Assembly (NCBI RefSeq): GCF_900129425.1
Contig: NZ_LT670817.1
Span: forward strand, 3,844,001 to 3,908,000
Length of the DNA: 64,000 nucleotides
Origin: Bradyrhizobium erythrophlei
GTDB taxonomy: Bacteria; Pseudomonadota; Alphaproteobacteria; Rhizobiales; Xanthobacteraceae
Direction of reading: 5' to 3'
Below are positions 23,838 to 30,977 of this stretch, piece by piece; position 1 is the stretch's first letter; each line of letters begins with the position of its first letter. The notes below the pieces were generated by a model, which was not told the DNA's origin, did not search any database, and was given only the letters and a program-made list of their open reading frames with translations. The position numbers and the translations under genes are program-made.

Positions 23838-23893
23838 CTGCCAGCGCTATCGGATCGTTGAAGTGCCGTTTCCAACCGCGACAGCCGTCACGG
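23838..23893 (-). pseudogene. N-terminal fragment of island gene family A (copy 4)
   Basis: GCRGWKRHFNDPIALAG corresponds to the start of the family A protein (compare RGWKRPFEDPIPL at 25193). It stops after about 18 residues and runs into the HEPN-like gene. Confidence 0.5.
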
Positions 23894-23913
23894 CGGCTGC
23901 CCGATTTTCTCGT

Positions 23914-24318
23914 TTAGAGCCACATAAATTTTGCGACCATGATCAGAATTGCGCCACTTAAGAGCAGACAGGAAATTACAATCGGTGCAACCGCCGCTAT
24001 TACATACAAATTTGGACGGGTTCCTTTGTCGTTATGATCCAAGAAACTTCCCATCCATCCTTGATGGTGCGAGACGGTACCAAGGAAGCCCATTATCGCA
24101 GAGATAAATCCCAAGCCGAAGAGGCATATAAAAATGCCGATGCCCTTCAACGGCGGCACCGTTGAGTAATCCTTGAGCAACGACATGCACCCAGCAATTC
24201 CTGCGGCATTTGCTGCGAGCAAATATCCGACACCCTTAAACTGGATGTCGAGAGCATCCTTCGCGTACTCGCGCTCCGCCTCAATTTTCTTTTGGAGCAA
24301 CTCTCGTTGTTCGGTCAT
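23914..24318 (-). CDS. Hypothetical inner-membrane protein (134 aa)
   Basis: The product opens with a charged helix (MTEQRELLQKKIEAEREYAK) and has about four membrane segments: VGYLLAANAAGIAGCMSLL, GIGIFICLFGLGFISAIM, a short one near SHHQGWMGSFL, and VIAAVAPIVISCLLLSGAIL. Such four-helix accessory proteins recur in Bradyrhizobium islands; function is unknown. The gene is co-oriented with its neighbours on the minus strand. Confidence 0.65.
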   Translation of the reverse strand: MTEQRELLQKKIEAEREYAKDALDIQFKGVGYLLAANAAGIAGCMSLLKDYSTVPPLKGIGIFICLFGLGFISAIMGFLGTVSHHQGWMGSFLDHNDKGTRPNLYVIAAVAPIVISCLLLSGAILIMVAKFMWL

Positions 24319-24376
24319 TTCGCACCCTCAGCTTGTTTTCTTGTTACACGTTCTGTCGCCTACGACTTAGCCGCCA

Positions 24377-24631
24377 TCAGGCGAACAGCTCGGCACCGGG
24401 CGGCGCGAATTTCACGTAGGTCCCGCTTTCGTGCAGCGACAGCCAGCCCAACGTGATCGCGCGGGCGAGTGCGGCACGGTACTGGTACGGCGTACCGCCA
24501 GCTTCGAGGAACGCGCCGTTGACCAGCTCGACATAGATGCGGCCGTCCTGAACCGCCTCGGTCGCGTTGGCGATCTCGACGAGCTTGCGGGCGGCGGCGT
24601 CGGGATCGGCGGCACGGGAATCGTTGCGCAT
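24377..24631 (-). CDS. Small conserved island protein, winged-helix-like (84 aa)
   Basis: ATG 24631 gives MRNDSRAADPDAAARKLVEI, then DGRIYVELVNGAFLEAGGTP, ARAITLGWLSLHESGTYVKF and GAELFA. I recognise the family from Bradyrhizobium phage-like regions. The ITLGWL-HESGTYVKF pattern looks like a small winged-helix DNA-binding fold. The longer frame to 24712 would cross the terminator at 24663-24689 and is rejected. Confidence 0.7.
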   Translation of the reverse strand: MRNDSRAADPDAAARKLVEIANATEAVQDGRIYVELVNGAFLEAGGTPYQYRAALARAITLGWLSLHESGTYVKFAPPGAELFA

Positions 24632-24662
24632 CTGAAATCCCGATCCCGGCCTGGGTAACCCG

Positions 24663-24689
24663 AAAAAACCCCGCCGCGCCTCGACGGGG
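24663..24689 (-). terminator. Rho-independent terminator (minus strand)
   Basis: On the minus strand CCCCGTCG/CGGCGGGG with a five-base loop is followed by six T residues. It closes the transcription unit that includes the 24761-24907 gene, upstream of the next gene at 24631. Confidence 0.7.
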
Positions 24690-24760
24690 TCAAGTTCGGG
24701 AGAGCGGCACAAGATCGCCGACGTGCCGCGAGATGGATCATGCCACGATTCGGAGATACT

Positions 24761-24907
24761 TCACTCCAGAACCTCATACTCAAACGCCACGCCTTCCGGG
24801 TCGTTCTCCTCGAACCACTTTTCCGCAGCGTCGACATTCGCGAACACCTTGAGATGATCGGCATCGCCGACGTGTTTGCTTGTGTTGACATAGATGAACA
24901 CGGTCAT
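24761..24907 (-). CDS. Small conserved acidic island protein (48 aa)
   Basis: The product (MTVFIYVNTSKHVGDADHLK, then VFANVDAAEKWFEENDPEGV and FEYEVLE) is a compact acidic protein that I recognise as widespread in Bradyrhizobium accessory regions; function is unknown. Its ATG overlaps the TGA of the family A gene upstream (ATGA), so both were translated as a pair. A terminator follows 72 bases downstream. Confidence 0.75.
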   Translation of the reverse strand: MTVFIYVNTSKHVGDADHLKVFANVDAAEKWFEENDPEGVAFEYEVLE

Positions 24908-25193
24908 CGGTCCCTCGCTAGCTTGCGGTGCCCCCAATGATGCTCTTCGCGAGTTGGATCAAACACCCGTTCAATGTTCCGGTTCAACGCCCGCAAGACG
25001 CCGATCCGCGCATGCATCAGGAAGTCACGGCCCTCGGCGGCACCGATCAGGCGGCCGATGGCCGTCTGCCATTCTGTTCGGGCTTCGGCAGCTTCATGAT
25101 GTAGCTGGCCGCGTCCTGTAGCGTGACGAGCTGGCGACCGCGCGGCAGCGGGATCGGGTCTTCGAATGGGCGCTTCCAGCCGCGATCAGCCAT
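24904..25193 (-). pseudogene. Island gene family A, copy 3 (nearly complete, one frameshift)
   Basis: ATG 25193 opens MADRGWKRPFEDPIPLPRGR, QLVTLQDAASYIMKLPK. After a frameshift near 25072 the rest (EWQTAIGRLIGAAEGRDFLM, HARIGVLRALNRNIERVFD, WGHRKLARDR) lies in the next frame and ends at TGA 24904-24906. The intact protein would have about 95 residues. The family is typical of Bradyrhizobium accessory DNA and has no known function. Other pieces lie at 21038, 22972, 23838 and 30358. Confidence 0.7.
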
Positions 25194-25200
25194 GTCTGAA

Positions 25201-25593
25201 TTAGATGGCGTCGAGGCTGTTCATGAGCCAAACCTTGAACTCATCCATTTTCGGAGTCCACTTCTCAAGTTTTGACGCCGCGCGCGTTATCAAAAACGCA
25301 GCGTCGGCGCACTCGATCGCCATCTCATTTTGGCCGCCGTGCTTCAACCAGTAAAGTTCGCGATTGAGCGTTGCTATCCATTCCTTCTTTGACATTTTCT
25401 CTTCAACTCTGGGGGAATCTCGCAAATGCGCAAACATGTGCGGACCCTCGCGCTGAATCATTCCTTCGGCAGCGCCTGCAAGAGTGACCGCCACGTCGTA
25501 ATCGCCCCGTTGCAGGGCATCTATCGCTGCGTCGGTCTGTCTTGTAGCGGCTTCGACGAGCGTAAGGTTTAATGTCCCGAGGGGGATGTCCAT
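25201..25593 (-). CDS. Hypothetical helical protein (130 aa)
   Basis: ATG 25593 gives MDIPLGTLNLTLVEAATRQT, DAAIDALQRGDYDVAVTLAG and EWIATLNRELYWLKHGGQN. The helical bundle with DYDVAVTLAGAAEGMI resembles proteins of the HEPN/MAE type in outline, but no catalytic motif is visible. It ends seven bases before the start of family A copy 3, so the two share a transcript. Function is unknown. Confidence 0.65.
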   Translation of the reverse strand: MDIPLGTLNLTLVEAATRQTDAAIDALQRGDYDVAVTLAGAAEGMIQREGPHMFAHLRDSPRVEEKMSKKEWIATLNRELYWLKHGGQNEMAIECADAAFLITRAASKLEKWTPKMDEFKVWLMNSLDAI

Positions 25594-25690
25594 AGTTGGC
25601 GGTTCCAATCCAGCGGGTTCATTGCTTCGTCTTGCGCCCGATTCTCTGCAATTTGGCTTTCCAGTTTAACGCTCTCATGTGAGCCTTTAA

Positions 25691-26161
25691 TCAGCTCGGT
25701 CGTTGAACGCGAGGCCCAGTAAACTGAATGATCTCCGCAGCAGAATAGACGCCTTGCGCGGCTGCACCAGGTGGCAATTTAAGGACGCGAATGTACACGT
25801 CTTGACCCGGTTTGATCACCGTGTCGACGCTCCCTGGCGTCGTGTTCGTAAAGGCTTGGTTCCCCACGAATGTGGTCGTGCTGCTTCCGGGCGTGACCAA
25901 AGTTGATGCGCGGCTTGCATCGGCCGCGCTAATAATCTGAAAGTGCGTGCCGCCCGCGGCCTGAGTCGTCTCAGCAGCTTTCAGCAGAACGTAATCCTGG
26001 ACGGTCGATGCGCCTGTATAAGCGTTTCCCCGCGATTGGATGCGCCATGTGTCGGCCGTGATCTGCTGTGCCGCAACACCGCCTGTGAAGCCCATTTCTT
26101 GATATTTAGTAGCGCAGCCACCCAGCGTGACGGCCAGCGCCACGATTCCCAGAATATGCAT
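25691..26161 (-). CDS. Predicted lipoprotein (CC0125/CC1285-like)
   Basis: ATG 26161 starts a lipoprotein signal (MHILGIVALAVTLGGC) with the lipobox cysteine at residue 16. The mature part (YQEMGFTGGVAAQQITADTW, YTGASTVQDYVLLKAAETTQ, GGTHFQIISAAD, GQDVYIRVLKLPPG) matches the short alphaproteobacterial lipoprotein family that often follows this pattern. It is probably anchored to the outer membrane facing the periplasm. Function is unknown. Confidence 0.75.
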   Translation of the reverse strand: MHILGIVALAVTLGGCATKYQEMGFTGGVAAQQITADTWRIQSRGNAYTGASTVQDYVLLKAAETTQAAGGTHFQIISAADASRASTLVTPGSSTTTFVGNQAFTNTTPGSVDTVIKPGQDVYIRVLKLPPGAAAQGVYSAAEIIQFTGPRVQRPS

Positions 26162-26263
26162 ATCGCTGATCCCCCGACCAGCCAGCATCCAAGCGCAACC
26201 GGAGGTCGAAGGCAAGACCGCACGAGCGGCGTCAGCTTGCGCTTGCAAGAGCGGCGGGGGGTC

Positions 26264-26566
26264 TCACGGTTTGAATTTATCGATTTCCGCCGCGACATCG
26301 TCGTCGGCAGCTTTTTCGGCGGCCACCGATTCTTGGGCAAGGCCACGCCGAAAATCGCGCTCCGCTGTTTCCATCAGCCCGGCTACCAAATCTTCCGGCA
26401 CTCCGTCGATCGGAGCATCTTGATAGACTTCGGAGTCGACTGAATAAGTGAAGCCATTTGCCGGGATGCCCTCGATAAAAATGCGAACCTTCCAACCGTT
26501 TAACGTCGGAATCGCACGAACTTCGTAGACCTTGCCGCCGTGTTCGAAGGTCGTAGCCTTTTGCAT
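26264..26566 (-). CDS. Hypothetical protein (100 aa)
   Basis: ATG 26566 gives MQKATTFEHGGKVYEVRAIP, LNGWKVRIFIEGIPANGFTY, SVDSEVYQDAPIDGVPEDLV and an acidic helical end. The N-terminal half reads as a small beta-sheet domain, the C-terminal half as an amphipathic helix. I recall similar island proteins in Bradyrhizobium without a function. Confidence 0.65.
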   Translation of the reverse strand: MQKATTFEHGGKVYEVRAIPTLNGWKVRIFIEGIPANGFTYSVDSEVYQDAPIDGVPEDLVAGLMETAERDFRRGLAQESVAAEKAADDDVAAEIDKFKP

Positions 26567-26635
26567 CGCACTCTCCAACTGGCATGGCGGGCGCCGCGCA
26601 AACGCACAAAACTCTCAAATCAGCAAATCAGGCAG

Positions 26636-27004
26636 TCACAACCTCGAGACTTGAATTAATTTTTCCAGCTCATGGCGACCGTCCGAGTGAGCTTCCTGCT
26701 CAGTGGCGAACGATTCTAATGAAGACTGAATAGGTCTTCCGTTCTCTCTGAGGTCCCAGCGAAAGCGACCCGCGTGAATCGTGCAGGGCCGGGTTACAAG
26801 GTCATAAGGTTGCGGTGACTGAGCCATATCCGACGGGCGTTGCAGAGCAGTTATCCGCGCCCGAAATCCCTCGATCTCCTGAAGCGCGTTGTGGCGTTCC
26901 TGCCCCGATGGAAGCTTGCGGGCGGTCTCTAGCAGCTTCGCGGCCATCGCTTCCAGGTCTTGCATCTCTTTTCTCGTTCGATCGGCTGATTTGATCGGGA
27001 TCAT
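26636..27004 (-). CDS. Hypothetical protein (122 aa)
   Basis: The N-terminal 60 residues form a coiled-coil-like helix (RKEMQDLEAMAAKLLETARK, LQEIEGFRARITALQRPS). The C-terminal part (CTIHAGRFRWDLRENGRPI, ATEQEAHSDGRHELEKLIQ) is a small domain that I recognise from other Bradyrhizobium accessory genes. It is probably cytosolic; function is unknown. Confidence 0.65.
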   Translation of the reverse strand: MIPIKSADRTRKEMQDLEAMAAKLLETARKLPSGQERHNALQEIEGFRARITALQRPSDMAQSPQPYDLVTRPCTIHAGRFRWDLRENGRPIQSSLESFATEQEAHSDGRHELEKLIQVSRL

Positions 27005-27024
27005 TTTCCCTGCGCCTTCAGCAA

Positions 27025-27252
27025 TCAGATTTGGCGAGATCTCCCTCTGACAGGGAACAGCCTGTCGGTGGAGCGATCGAGCCGCTTCTCGGTGCCGTGC
27101 GCGCCGCTTAGATGCCCGACCAACTCGCCGGACAGCCGATAGAGGTTGATCCCTTTTAGCTCGTAGAGTTTTTGGCCGTCTAGGTCGAAGACTTCCCCGC
27201 CGTTCACCACGGCAACGTGGGTGCCATTGCTATTGAAAATATTACCGCTCAC
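27025..27252 (-). CDS. 4-fold beta-flower-like protein (75 aa)
   Basis: GTG 27252 has a perfect AGGAGG six bases upstream. The product (SGNIFNSNGTHVAVVNGGEV, FDLDGQKLYELKGINLYRLS, GELVGHLSGAHGTEKRLD) has the repeated G-x-x-V/L-x-G strand pattern of the 4-fold beta-flower family, where each petal is one short repeat. These proteins are small and of unknown function. The longer frame to 27453 overlaps the next gene and is rejected. Confidence 0.7.
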   Translation of the reverse strand: MSGNIFNSNGTHVAVVNGGEVFDLDGQKLYELKGINLYRLSGELVGHLSGAHGTEKRLDRSTDRLFPVRGRSRQI

Positions 27253-27332
27253 GACCGACCTCCTATGGAGAGGCCCCGCGGCAAAGGCTGCGCCTATTGG
27301 CCGGGGATAGCGAGACAAATCGCGCGCTCGGG

Positions 27333-27545
27333 CTATTTCGACTTCGCCTTCAGCCCGAGCTCGACCAGGCGGCGGATGGCTTCGGAGCGGTCCAGTTTCC
27401 CGCCCTGACTTGCGATCCATTCGTCGATGCACTGCATTTCGTACTCCGTCCACTGCGGGTTTGGGCTAGCAGCTAGTGCCTTTTGCGCCATGCCTTTTGC
27501 CACCGCGACGGACGCCGTGATCTTGGCGAGGGTGCTCTCTTTCAT
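27333..27545 (-). CDS. Ribbon-helix-helix-like small protein (70 aa)
   Basis: The C-terminal segment (DEWIASQGGKLDRSEAIRRL, VELGLKAKSK) has the strand-helix-helix pattern with SEAIRRLVE typical of RHH DNA-binding proteins. The N-terminal part is an Ala-rich helix. Its ATG overlaps the end of the RHH gene upstream at 27545 (ATGA), so the two form a pair, possibly regulators or antitoxin-like proteins. Confidence 0.7.
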   Translation of the reverse strand: MKESTLAKITASVAVAKGMAQKALAASPNPQWTEYEMQCIDEWIASQGGKLDRSEAIRRLVELGLKAKSK

Positions 27546-27781
27546 CAGATCTTCGCCTTCTTTGCCGGTTTGTCGCCGGGGTCCTTCGACAGGATATGCA
27601 GCATCGCGTCGATCATGCCCCGTATCGCCTCAGGGCGAGTCACCGGCGGGTTTTGCTTCGCGGCCCACGCATCGATAGCCTTGATCTGTCCGGCCTGGAG
27701 CCGGACGCCCACGAGGGTGCCAGTGACGGCTGATCGCTTCCTGATCGGGCGCGTTATGTTATCATAGCTTGATTTTGCCAT
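27545..27781 (-). CDS. Ribbon-helix-helix protein (78 aa)
   Basis: The sequence TGTLVGVRLQAGQIKAIDAW, AAKQNPPVTRPEAIRGMIDA is a clear RHH fold (strand VGVRL, helix IKAIDAWA, helix RPEAIRGMI). The N- and C-termini are basic. It overlaps the next RHH gene by one base pair triplet (ATGA) and starts three bases after the stop of the 52-aa gene upstream, so three small genes form an operon. Confidence 0.75.
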   Translation of the reverse strand: MAKSSYDNITRPIRKRSAVTGTLVGVRLQAGQIKAIDAWAAKQNPPVTRPEAIRGMIDAMLHILSKDPGDKPAKKAKI

Positions 27782-27784
27782 TTG

Positions 27785-27943
27785 CTATCGTTTACGCCGG
27801 CGGGTTTTCCTTTTGCTTTTGTCGGGCGCGGCGAGCTGTTGACGCTGGCTTTCAAGGCGATGCTTTTGGGGCGCGGCCGATGCAAATCTGGCTGCCCACC
27901 GCTGCTCGAACCTTCTTTGAACGTCGAGCGGGATACTGCTCAT
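27785..27943 (-). CDS. Small basic conserved protein (52 aa)
   Basis: ATG 27943 encodes MSSIPLDVQRRFEQRWAARF, then QKHRLESQRQQLAAPDKSKR and a very basic end. I recognise the family (opening LDVQRRFEQRWAARF, ending KSKRKTRR) from Bradyrhizobium; no function is known. It heads the three-gene RHH operon. Upstream, 27944-28263 shows no gene that I can support. Confidence 0.65.
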   Translation of the reverse strand: MSSIPLDVQRRFEQRWAARFASAAPQKHRLESQRQQLAAPDKSKRKTRRRKR

Positions 27944-28263
27944 AACCGAAACTCCGGGTTTGTCGCCCCGGTCTCAAACGCATTAACGCGCACGGTCCTA
28001 CAAAGGTCCACCCCCTAGGATGGGGCATACAGCTCAATCCACCGCGATCATGACGTCGGACGCCCTTACCGCTACGTGACCTTGCCGGCCTGTCTTGATC
28101 AGGCCCGCTCCCGATGGAAGATTTCAGTCCATCCTGTCCACGCAACTGGCCGCGCTGATGACGAGCCGTCGGATCGGGGTCCACGCCCTGCGGTAACGGG
28201 GACTTAACCAAACCGTCGCACCTTCGGGTGACCTTCTGACGGTCACGTGGTGCTGAGAGAGGA

Positions 28264-28297
28264 GCCGTCGCTGATCTCAACCCAGCGGCGGCTTTTT
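28264..28297 (+). repeat. Recurrent hairpin H, copy 1
   Basis: The stem GCCGTCGCTG/CAGCGGCGGC with loop ATCTCAACC is followed by TTTTT. The same design (one T-G pair at the same step, TCAACCC loop, CGGCTTTTT end) occurs at 30106 and 32232. It ends 17 bases before the ATG at 28314. Confidence 0.6.
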
Positions 28298-28313
28298 CAT
28301 AGGGCGAGACCCG

Positions 28314-28550
28314 ATGAACTACCGAGCGTTCACAAACGACAGCCTGACCTTGATGTACGAGGCCATCCGCGGCGCGCTGGCGGCCGACGACGCACTGAAG
28401 CTGCAGGATTCGGAAACTAAATTCCGCGTTCGTGAGACCCCCGATTGGAGACATCACGCTGCTGACCTCGAGGCGGAAATGATCAAGCGCGGAATGATGT
28501 TCGAGGTCATCGACTGGTCGGAAGATCAGGGGATATTGCCCGGGTTTTAA
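28314..28550 (+). CDS. Small conserved island protein (78 aa)
   Basis: The product MNYRAFTNDSLTLMYEAIRG, ALAADDALKLQDSETKFRVR, DWRHHAADLEAEMIKRGMMF is a small helical protein found again and again in Bradyrhizobium accessory regions; function is unknown. The ATG follows a hairpin (28264-28297) and GGGCGAGA, which may serve as ribosome-binding site. Confidence 0.75.
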   Translation: MNYRAFTNDSLTLMYEAIRGALAADDALKLQDSETKFRVRETPDWRHHAADLEAEMIKRGMMFEVIDWSEDQGILPGF

Positions 28551-28667
28551 CCGTCCGCGAATAAGCACCGCTGGCTGGCCCTGCGGTGGCCGGGATCGCC
28601 CGGCACCCAAATCCGACCCACACCAGCGGCTCTCTCGGGCGCTTGGCGGGGTGATTCCGTCATAGGG

Positions 28668-29072
28668 TTATCGGGCCGTTGCGCGCTTCTGCCTTGGTGG
28701 CTCTGTTGGCTGAACTGCAGGAGCCTGCTGAGCGCTTGCGAAAGATTGTTGCAGGGCTTCAAGTTTACCGGTCAGCGCGGTGACGTCGTCGGACAACCGC
28801 TTAATCTCGGCCCGATCGGATGAGACCGTTTGCTGAAGGGCCCTCAGTTGACTGACGGCTTGCTGCAGGGACGCCTGCAGGTCATGGATCGCCTGAGCAG
28901 TCGGATCTGGTGGTGGTGGTGCGGTCGCTTTGTGCTGCTTCACAGGAATGGTTTCGTAAACGCCCAAAGGTACGATTAAGGCGACGGCTAGGAACGTCAG
29001 GACGAAGATACGCCCTCTCCGAGAGTGGCGATCAGGTCCTGGTGGACGCTCGAATCTCGATTGATCGCCCAT
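28668..29072 (-). CDS. Membrane-anchored coiled-coil protein (134 aa)
   Basis: A basic N-terminus (RRGRI) precedes one membrane helix (FVLTFLAVALIVPLGVY), a Pro-rich linker (TAPPPPDPTAQ) and a long coiled coil (IHDLQASLQQAVSQLRALQQ, TVSSDRAEIKRLSDDVTAL, LEALQQSFASAQ). The C-terminus is Pro/Arg-rich. I recognise the family from Bradyrhizobium, where it recurs in several copies; function is unknown. The coiled coil should be periplasmic. Confidence 0.75.
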   Translation of the reverse strand: MGDQSRFERPPGPDRHSRRGRIFVLTFLAVALIVPLGVYETIPVKQHKATAPPPPDPTAQAIHDLQASLQQAVSQLRALQQTVSSDRAEIKRLSDDVTALTGKLEALQQSFASAQQAPAVQPTEPPRQKRATAR

Positions 29073-29179
29073 GAAACAAAAATCCTGGTTTGCAGGGTTC
29101 TGACATTTGCGCGGCCCGGCTCAGCTTAAACGATTCCCCGGCCGCGCCAGGGCGCCATATCGCACTCGAAAAGCGAAAA

Positions 29180-29205
29180 CCCCGCATCGGGGTGCGGGGC
29201 TTTCT
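29180..29205. terminator. Bidirectional terminator-like hairpin
   Basis: The stem CCCCGCA/TGCGGGG (29180-29186 and 29193-29199) is followed by CTTTCTTT on the plus strand and by TTTTCGCTTTT on the minus strand. It would close the minus-strand 28-aa gene at 29306-29392. Confidence 0.6.
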
Positions 29206-29305
29206 TTGGGGAAGTGGGGGATAGGGACCGCGCGCTTCGTGGGTAGGTCCTCGAACCTCGAAAAGGTTCAAAATAGAAATGCGTGGGGGCCTCGGCCCCG
29301 TGGTT

Positions 29306-29392
29306 CTAGCCCGTGCGATAAGCGTCGAAGGCGTGGGCCAGGAAAACGCTGATACTGAGGCAGGCCAGCAGCGCTGTTACGATCTCGATCAT
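29306..29392 (-). CDS. Small single-span membrane peptide (28 aa)
   Basis: ATG 29392 encodes MIEIVTALLACLSISVFLAH, then AFDAYRTG. I recall nearly the same 28-residue peptide elsewhere in Bradyrhizobium. It is one hydrophobic helix with a short polar tail, too short for normal gene callers. A GAGTGCG region precedes the start; no strong Shine-Dalgarno is visible. Confidence 0.55.
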   Translation of the reverse strand: MIEIVTALLACLSISVFLAHAFDAYRTG

Positions 29393-29464
29393 TGGCGCAC
29401 TCCCTGGGTCGCCACCATGCCAAGGACGGCGGCCTTGAGGAAATGGCGGTAAATCGCGCTGAGG

Positions 29465-30061
29465 ATGGCGGTCATCATGATCGAACCCCGTTATTCATCC
29501 ACCTTAAGGCTAGGCCCGCATCGGTTTCCGGACGACTTCGTGGGTATTGGAAAACGGTTTCATCGGGAGCGCAGGGCTCGCCGGGCGGGCTGTACCACCG
29601 GCGAGTGCGACGTCGAAGGCAAGGAAATCTTGCACGATGTTTTCACCGTGGATGGCACAAAGTGTGCGCGATTGCCCCGGCGAATTCTCAATTCCGAGGA
29701 AACGAAAGCCGCTATTGCTCGGGGGAGCCTCTATTGCGATCGGCGGACGACGTTCGGCAAGAAGGTCGTAAGGCTGATCGAGACCGCGGAAAAATACGAA
29801 GCCGAACGTGAGGCGGCGATCGAACAATCAGGCTTACCGGACGCAAAGGCGAGCCAATGGGAAGCGGCTTACGAGATCGAGAAGTTGGCCTATGAGGCTT
29901 GTGATATCGAGCCTCAGACAATGGCGGGCGCGCTCATTCAAGCCCGCGCGCTCACTGCCTACGCCGAGGCAGAGATCGAAGTCGGTCACTACCGCGGTCG
30001 CGCCGGACAACTCGTCGGGCTCGCCCTGGCGGAATCTCTCACGCGGCTGTCCGTGGTGTAG
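29465..30061 (+). CDS. Hypothetical island protein (198 aa)
   Basis: The C-terminal half (VVRLIETAEKYEAEREAAIE, AYEIEKLAYEACDIEPQTMA, LIQARALTAYAEAEIEVGH, LIGLALAES-like end) is a helical domain that I recognise from Bradyrhizobium accessory genes. The N-terminal 80 residues match nothing and are rich in Arg and Cys. ATG 29480 (MIEPRYSS) is an alternative start. Hairpin copy 2 follows 45 bases after the stop and may be its terminator. Confidence 0.6.
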   Translation: MAVIMIEPRYSSTLRLGPHRFPDDFVGIGKRFHRERRARRAGCTTGECDVEGKEILHDVFTVDGTKCARLPRRILNSEETKAAIARGSLYCDRRTTFGKKVVRLIETAEKYEAEREAAIEQSGLPDAKASQWEAAYEIEKLAYEACDIEPQTMAGALIQARALTAYAEAEIEVGHYRGRAGQLVGLALAESLTRLSVV

Positions 30062-30105
30062 CGCGTAAACGAGACAGCCCGCCGGTTCATGCCGGGAAGT
30101 CGAAA

Positions 30106-30140
30106 GCCGCTACCGAGTTCAAACCCGGTGGCGGCTTTTT
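30106..30140 (+). repeat. Recurrent hairpin H, copy 2
   Basis: The stem GCCGCTACCG/CGGTGGCGGC with loop AGTTCAAACC and a TTTTT tail lies 45 bases after the 198-aa gene. It shares loop and tail with copies at 28264 and 32232. The loop region GAGTTCAAACCC also looks like a tRNA T-arm, but no tRNA surrounds it. Confidence 0.6.
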
Positions 30141-30267
30141 GCTGTCAAGGTCGCCAATTAATTAGAATGGTCCGCCACCATGCGGCCTGCACGGTCCCGC
30201 CTGTCCACCCCCATGGACGCGACCGCCGCGGCGGGGCCGTGCTCGCCGCCCTCCGGGTTACCCCAGT

Positions 30268-30343
30268 TCACAGAATCAAGTTGACCGAACCGCGCCGAGA
30301 TTATGCCTTATCGGTGGGTGCATCCCCGGACGAGGAGAGGTGA
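30268..30343 (+). pseudogene. C-terminal fragment of island gene family B (copy 1)
   Basis: RIKLTEPR reads in one frame, then EIMPYRWVHP and DEER in others, with single extra bases near 30298 and 30328. The intact relative ends MIRLTEERETVPYVWVHPDE at 32209. The zinc-binding CxxC pairs of the family are missing here. Confidence 0.55.
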
Positions 30344-30357
30344 GGGCGCCGATTCAG

Positions 30358-30417
30358 GGCCGCGTGGGGCGGGATCGGTTTGTCGAACGGCCGTTTCCAG
30401 CCGCGCCGGGTTGCCAT
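30358..30417 (-). pseudogene. N-terminal fragment of island gene family A (copy 5)
   Basis: ATG 30417 gives MATRRGWKRPFDKPIP, the start of the family A protein. The frame then runs into bases that belong to the end of family B copy 1 on the other strand, so two gene fragments have been joined tail to head. Confidence 0.55.
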
Positions 30418-30429
30418 CGTGGGCGATCT

Positions 30430-30720
30430 CTAATTTGCCGTGTTACCGGTTTTAGTCGGTGACTTTTTCGCCGCGGGAGTCTTTGCTGTGGCCTTGGGCG
30501 CGTCAGTGCTGCGCGCGTTGCCCCACGGGTCAGCAGGGGTTTTGGCGTCTGGAATCTTTTTCAGCGAATCCTTGTAGGCCCTGTCGGTGGCTTGTTCCTT
30601 TTCGATCTGCTCGGGTGTCTTTGCGCCCATCATTTCCTCAAGGGTCTTGGGCGTTTTGCTTTGGGCGTAGGCCGGCCCGGCCAGCATCGCGATCATAGCC
30701 GCGGCGCAGATAACTCTCAT
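30430..30720 (-). CDS. Small exported protein (96 aa)
   Basis: ATG 30720 opens a signal peptide (MRVICAAAMIAMLAGPAYAQ, cleavage after AYA). The mature part (PKTLEEMMGAKTPEQIEKEQ, YKDSLKKIPDAKTPADPWGN) ends in a Lys/Ala/Pro-rich tail. I recognise this periplasmic family from Bradyrhizobium; function is unknown. The 257 bases upstream (30721-30977) hold nothing evident. Confidence 0.75.
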   Translation of the reverse strand: MRVICAAAMIAMLAGPAYAQSKTPKTLEEMMGAKTPEQIEKEQATDRAYKDSLKKIPDAKTPADPWGNARSTDAPKATAKTPAAKKSPTKTGNTAN

Positions 30721-30977
30721 GCGAATACTCCCCTCGATGCTTCCTGAGTTTCCAATCGGGCCAGTAGTGTGTTGCCCCGGCGCGCCCGACGAGCATGTGC
30801 CATTGAAGCCCGGCCTAAGCCGGCAGGCAATCGCCATCCGGACGATGAGTGGTGAGCCCGCCGGTTCACGCCCGGCGGGCCTATGCTTTGTATAGGCTTT
30901 TGTCGATCAGGTGACGCGCCGCATGGATTACAGGGCTGATACGGCGGTAGCTTTTCGCCCCATGAGCGTGGGGGTCT

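Noticed and set aside
30106..30140. T-arm-like GAGTTCAAACCC as part of a tRNA
   Set aside because: No acceptor, D-arm or anticodon arm surrounds it; it is the loop of a repeated hairpin.
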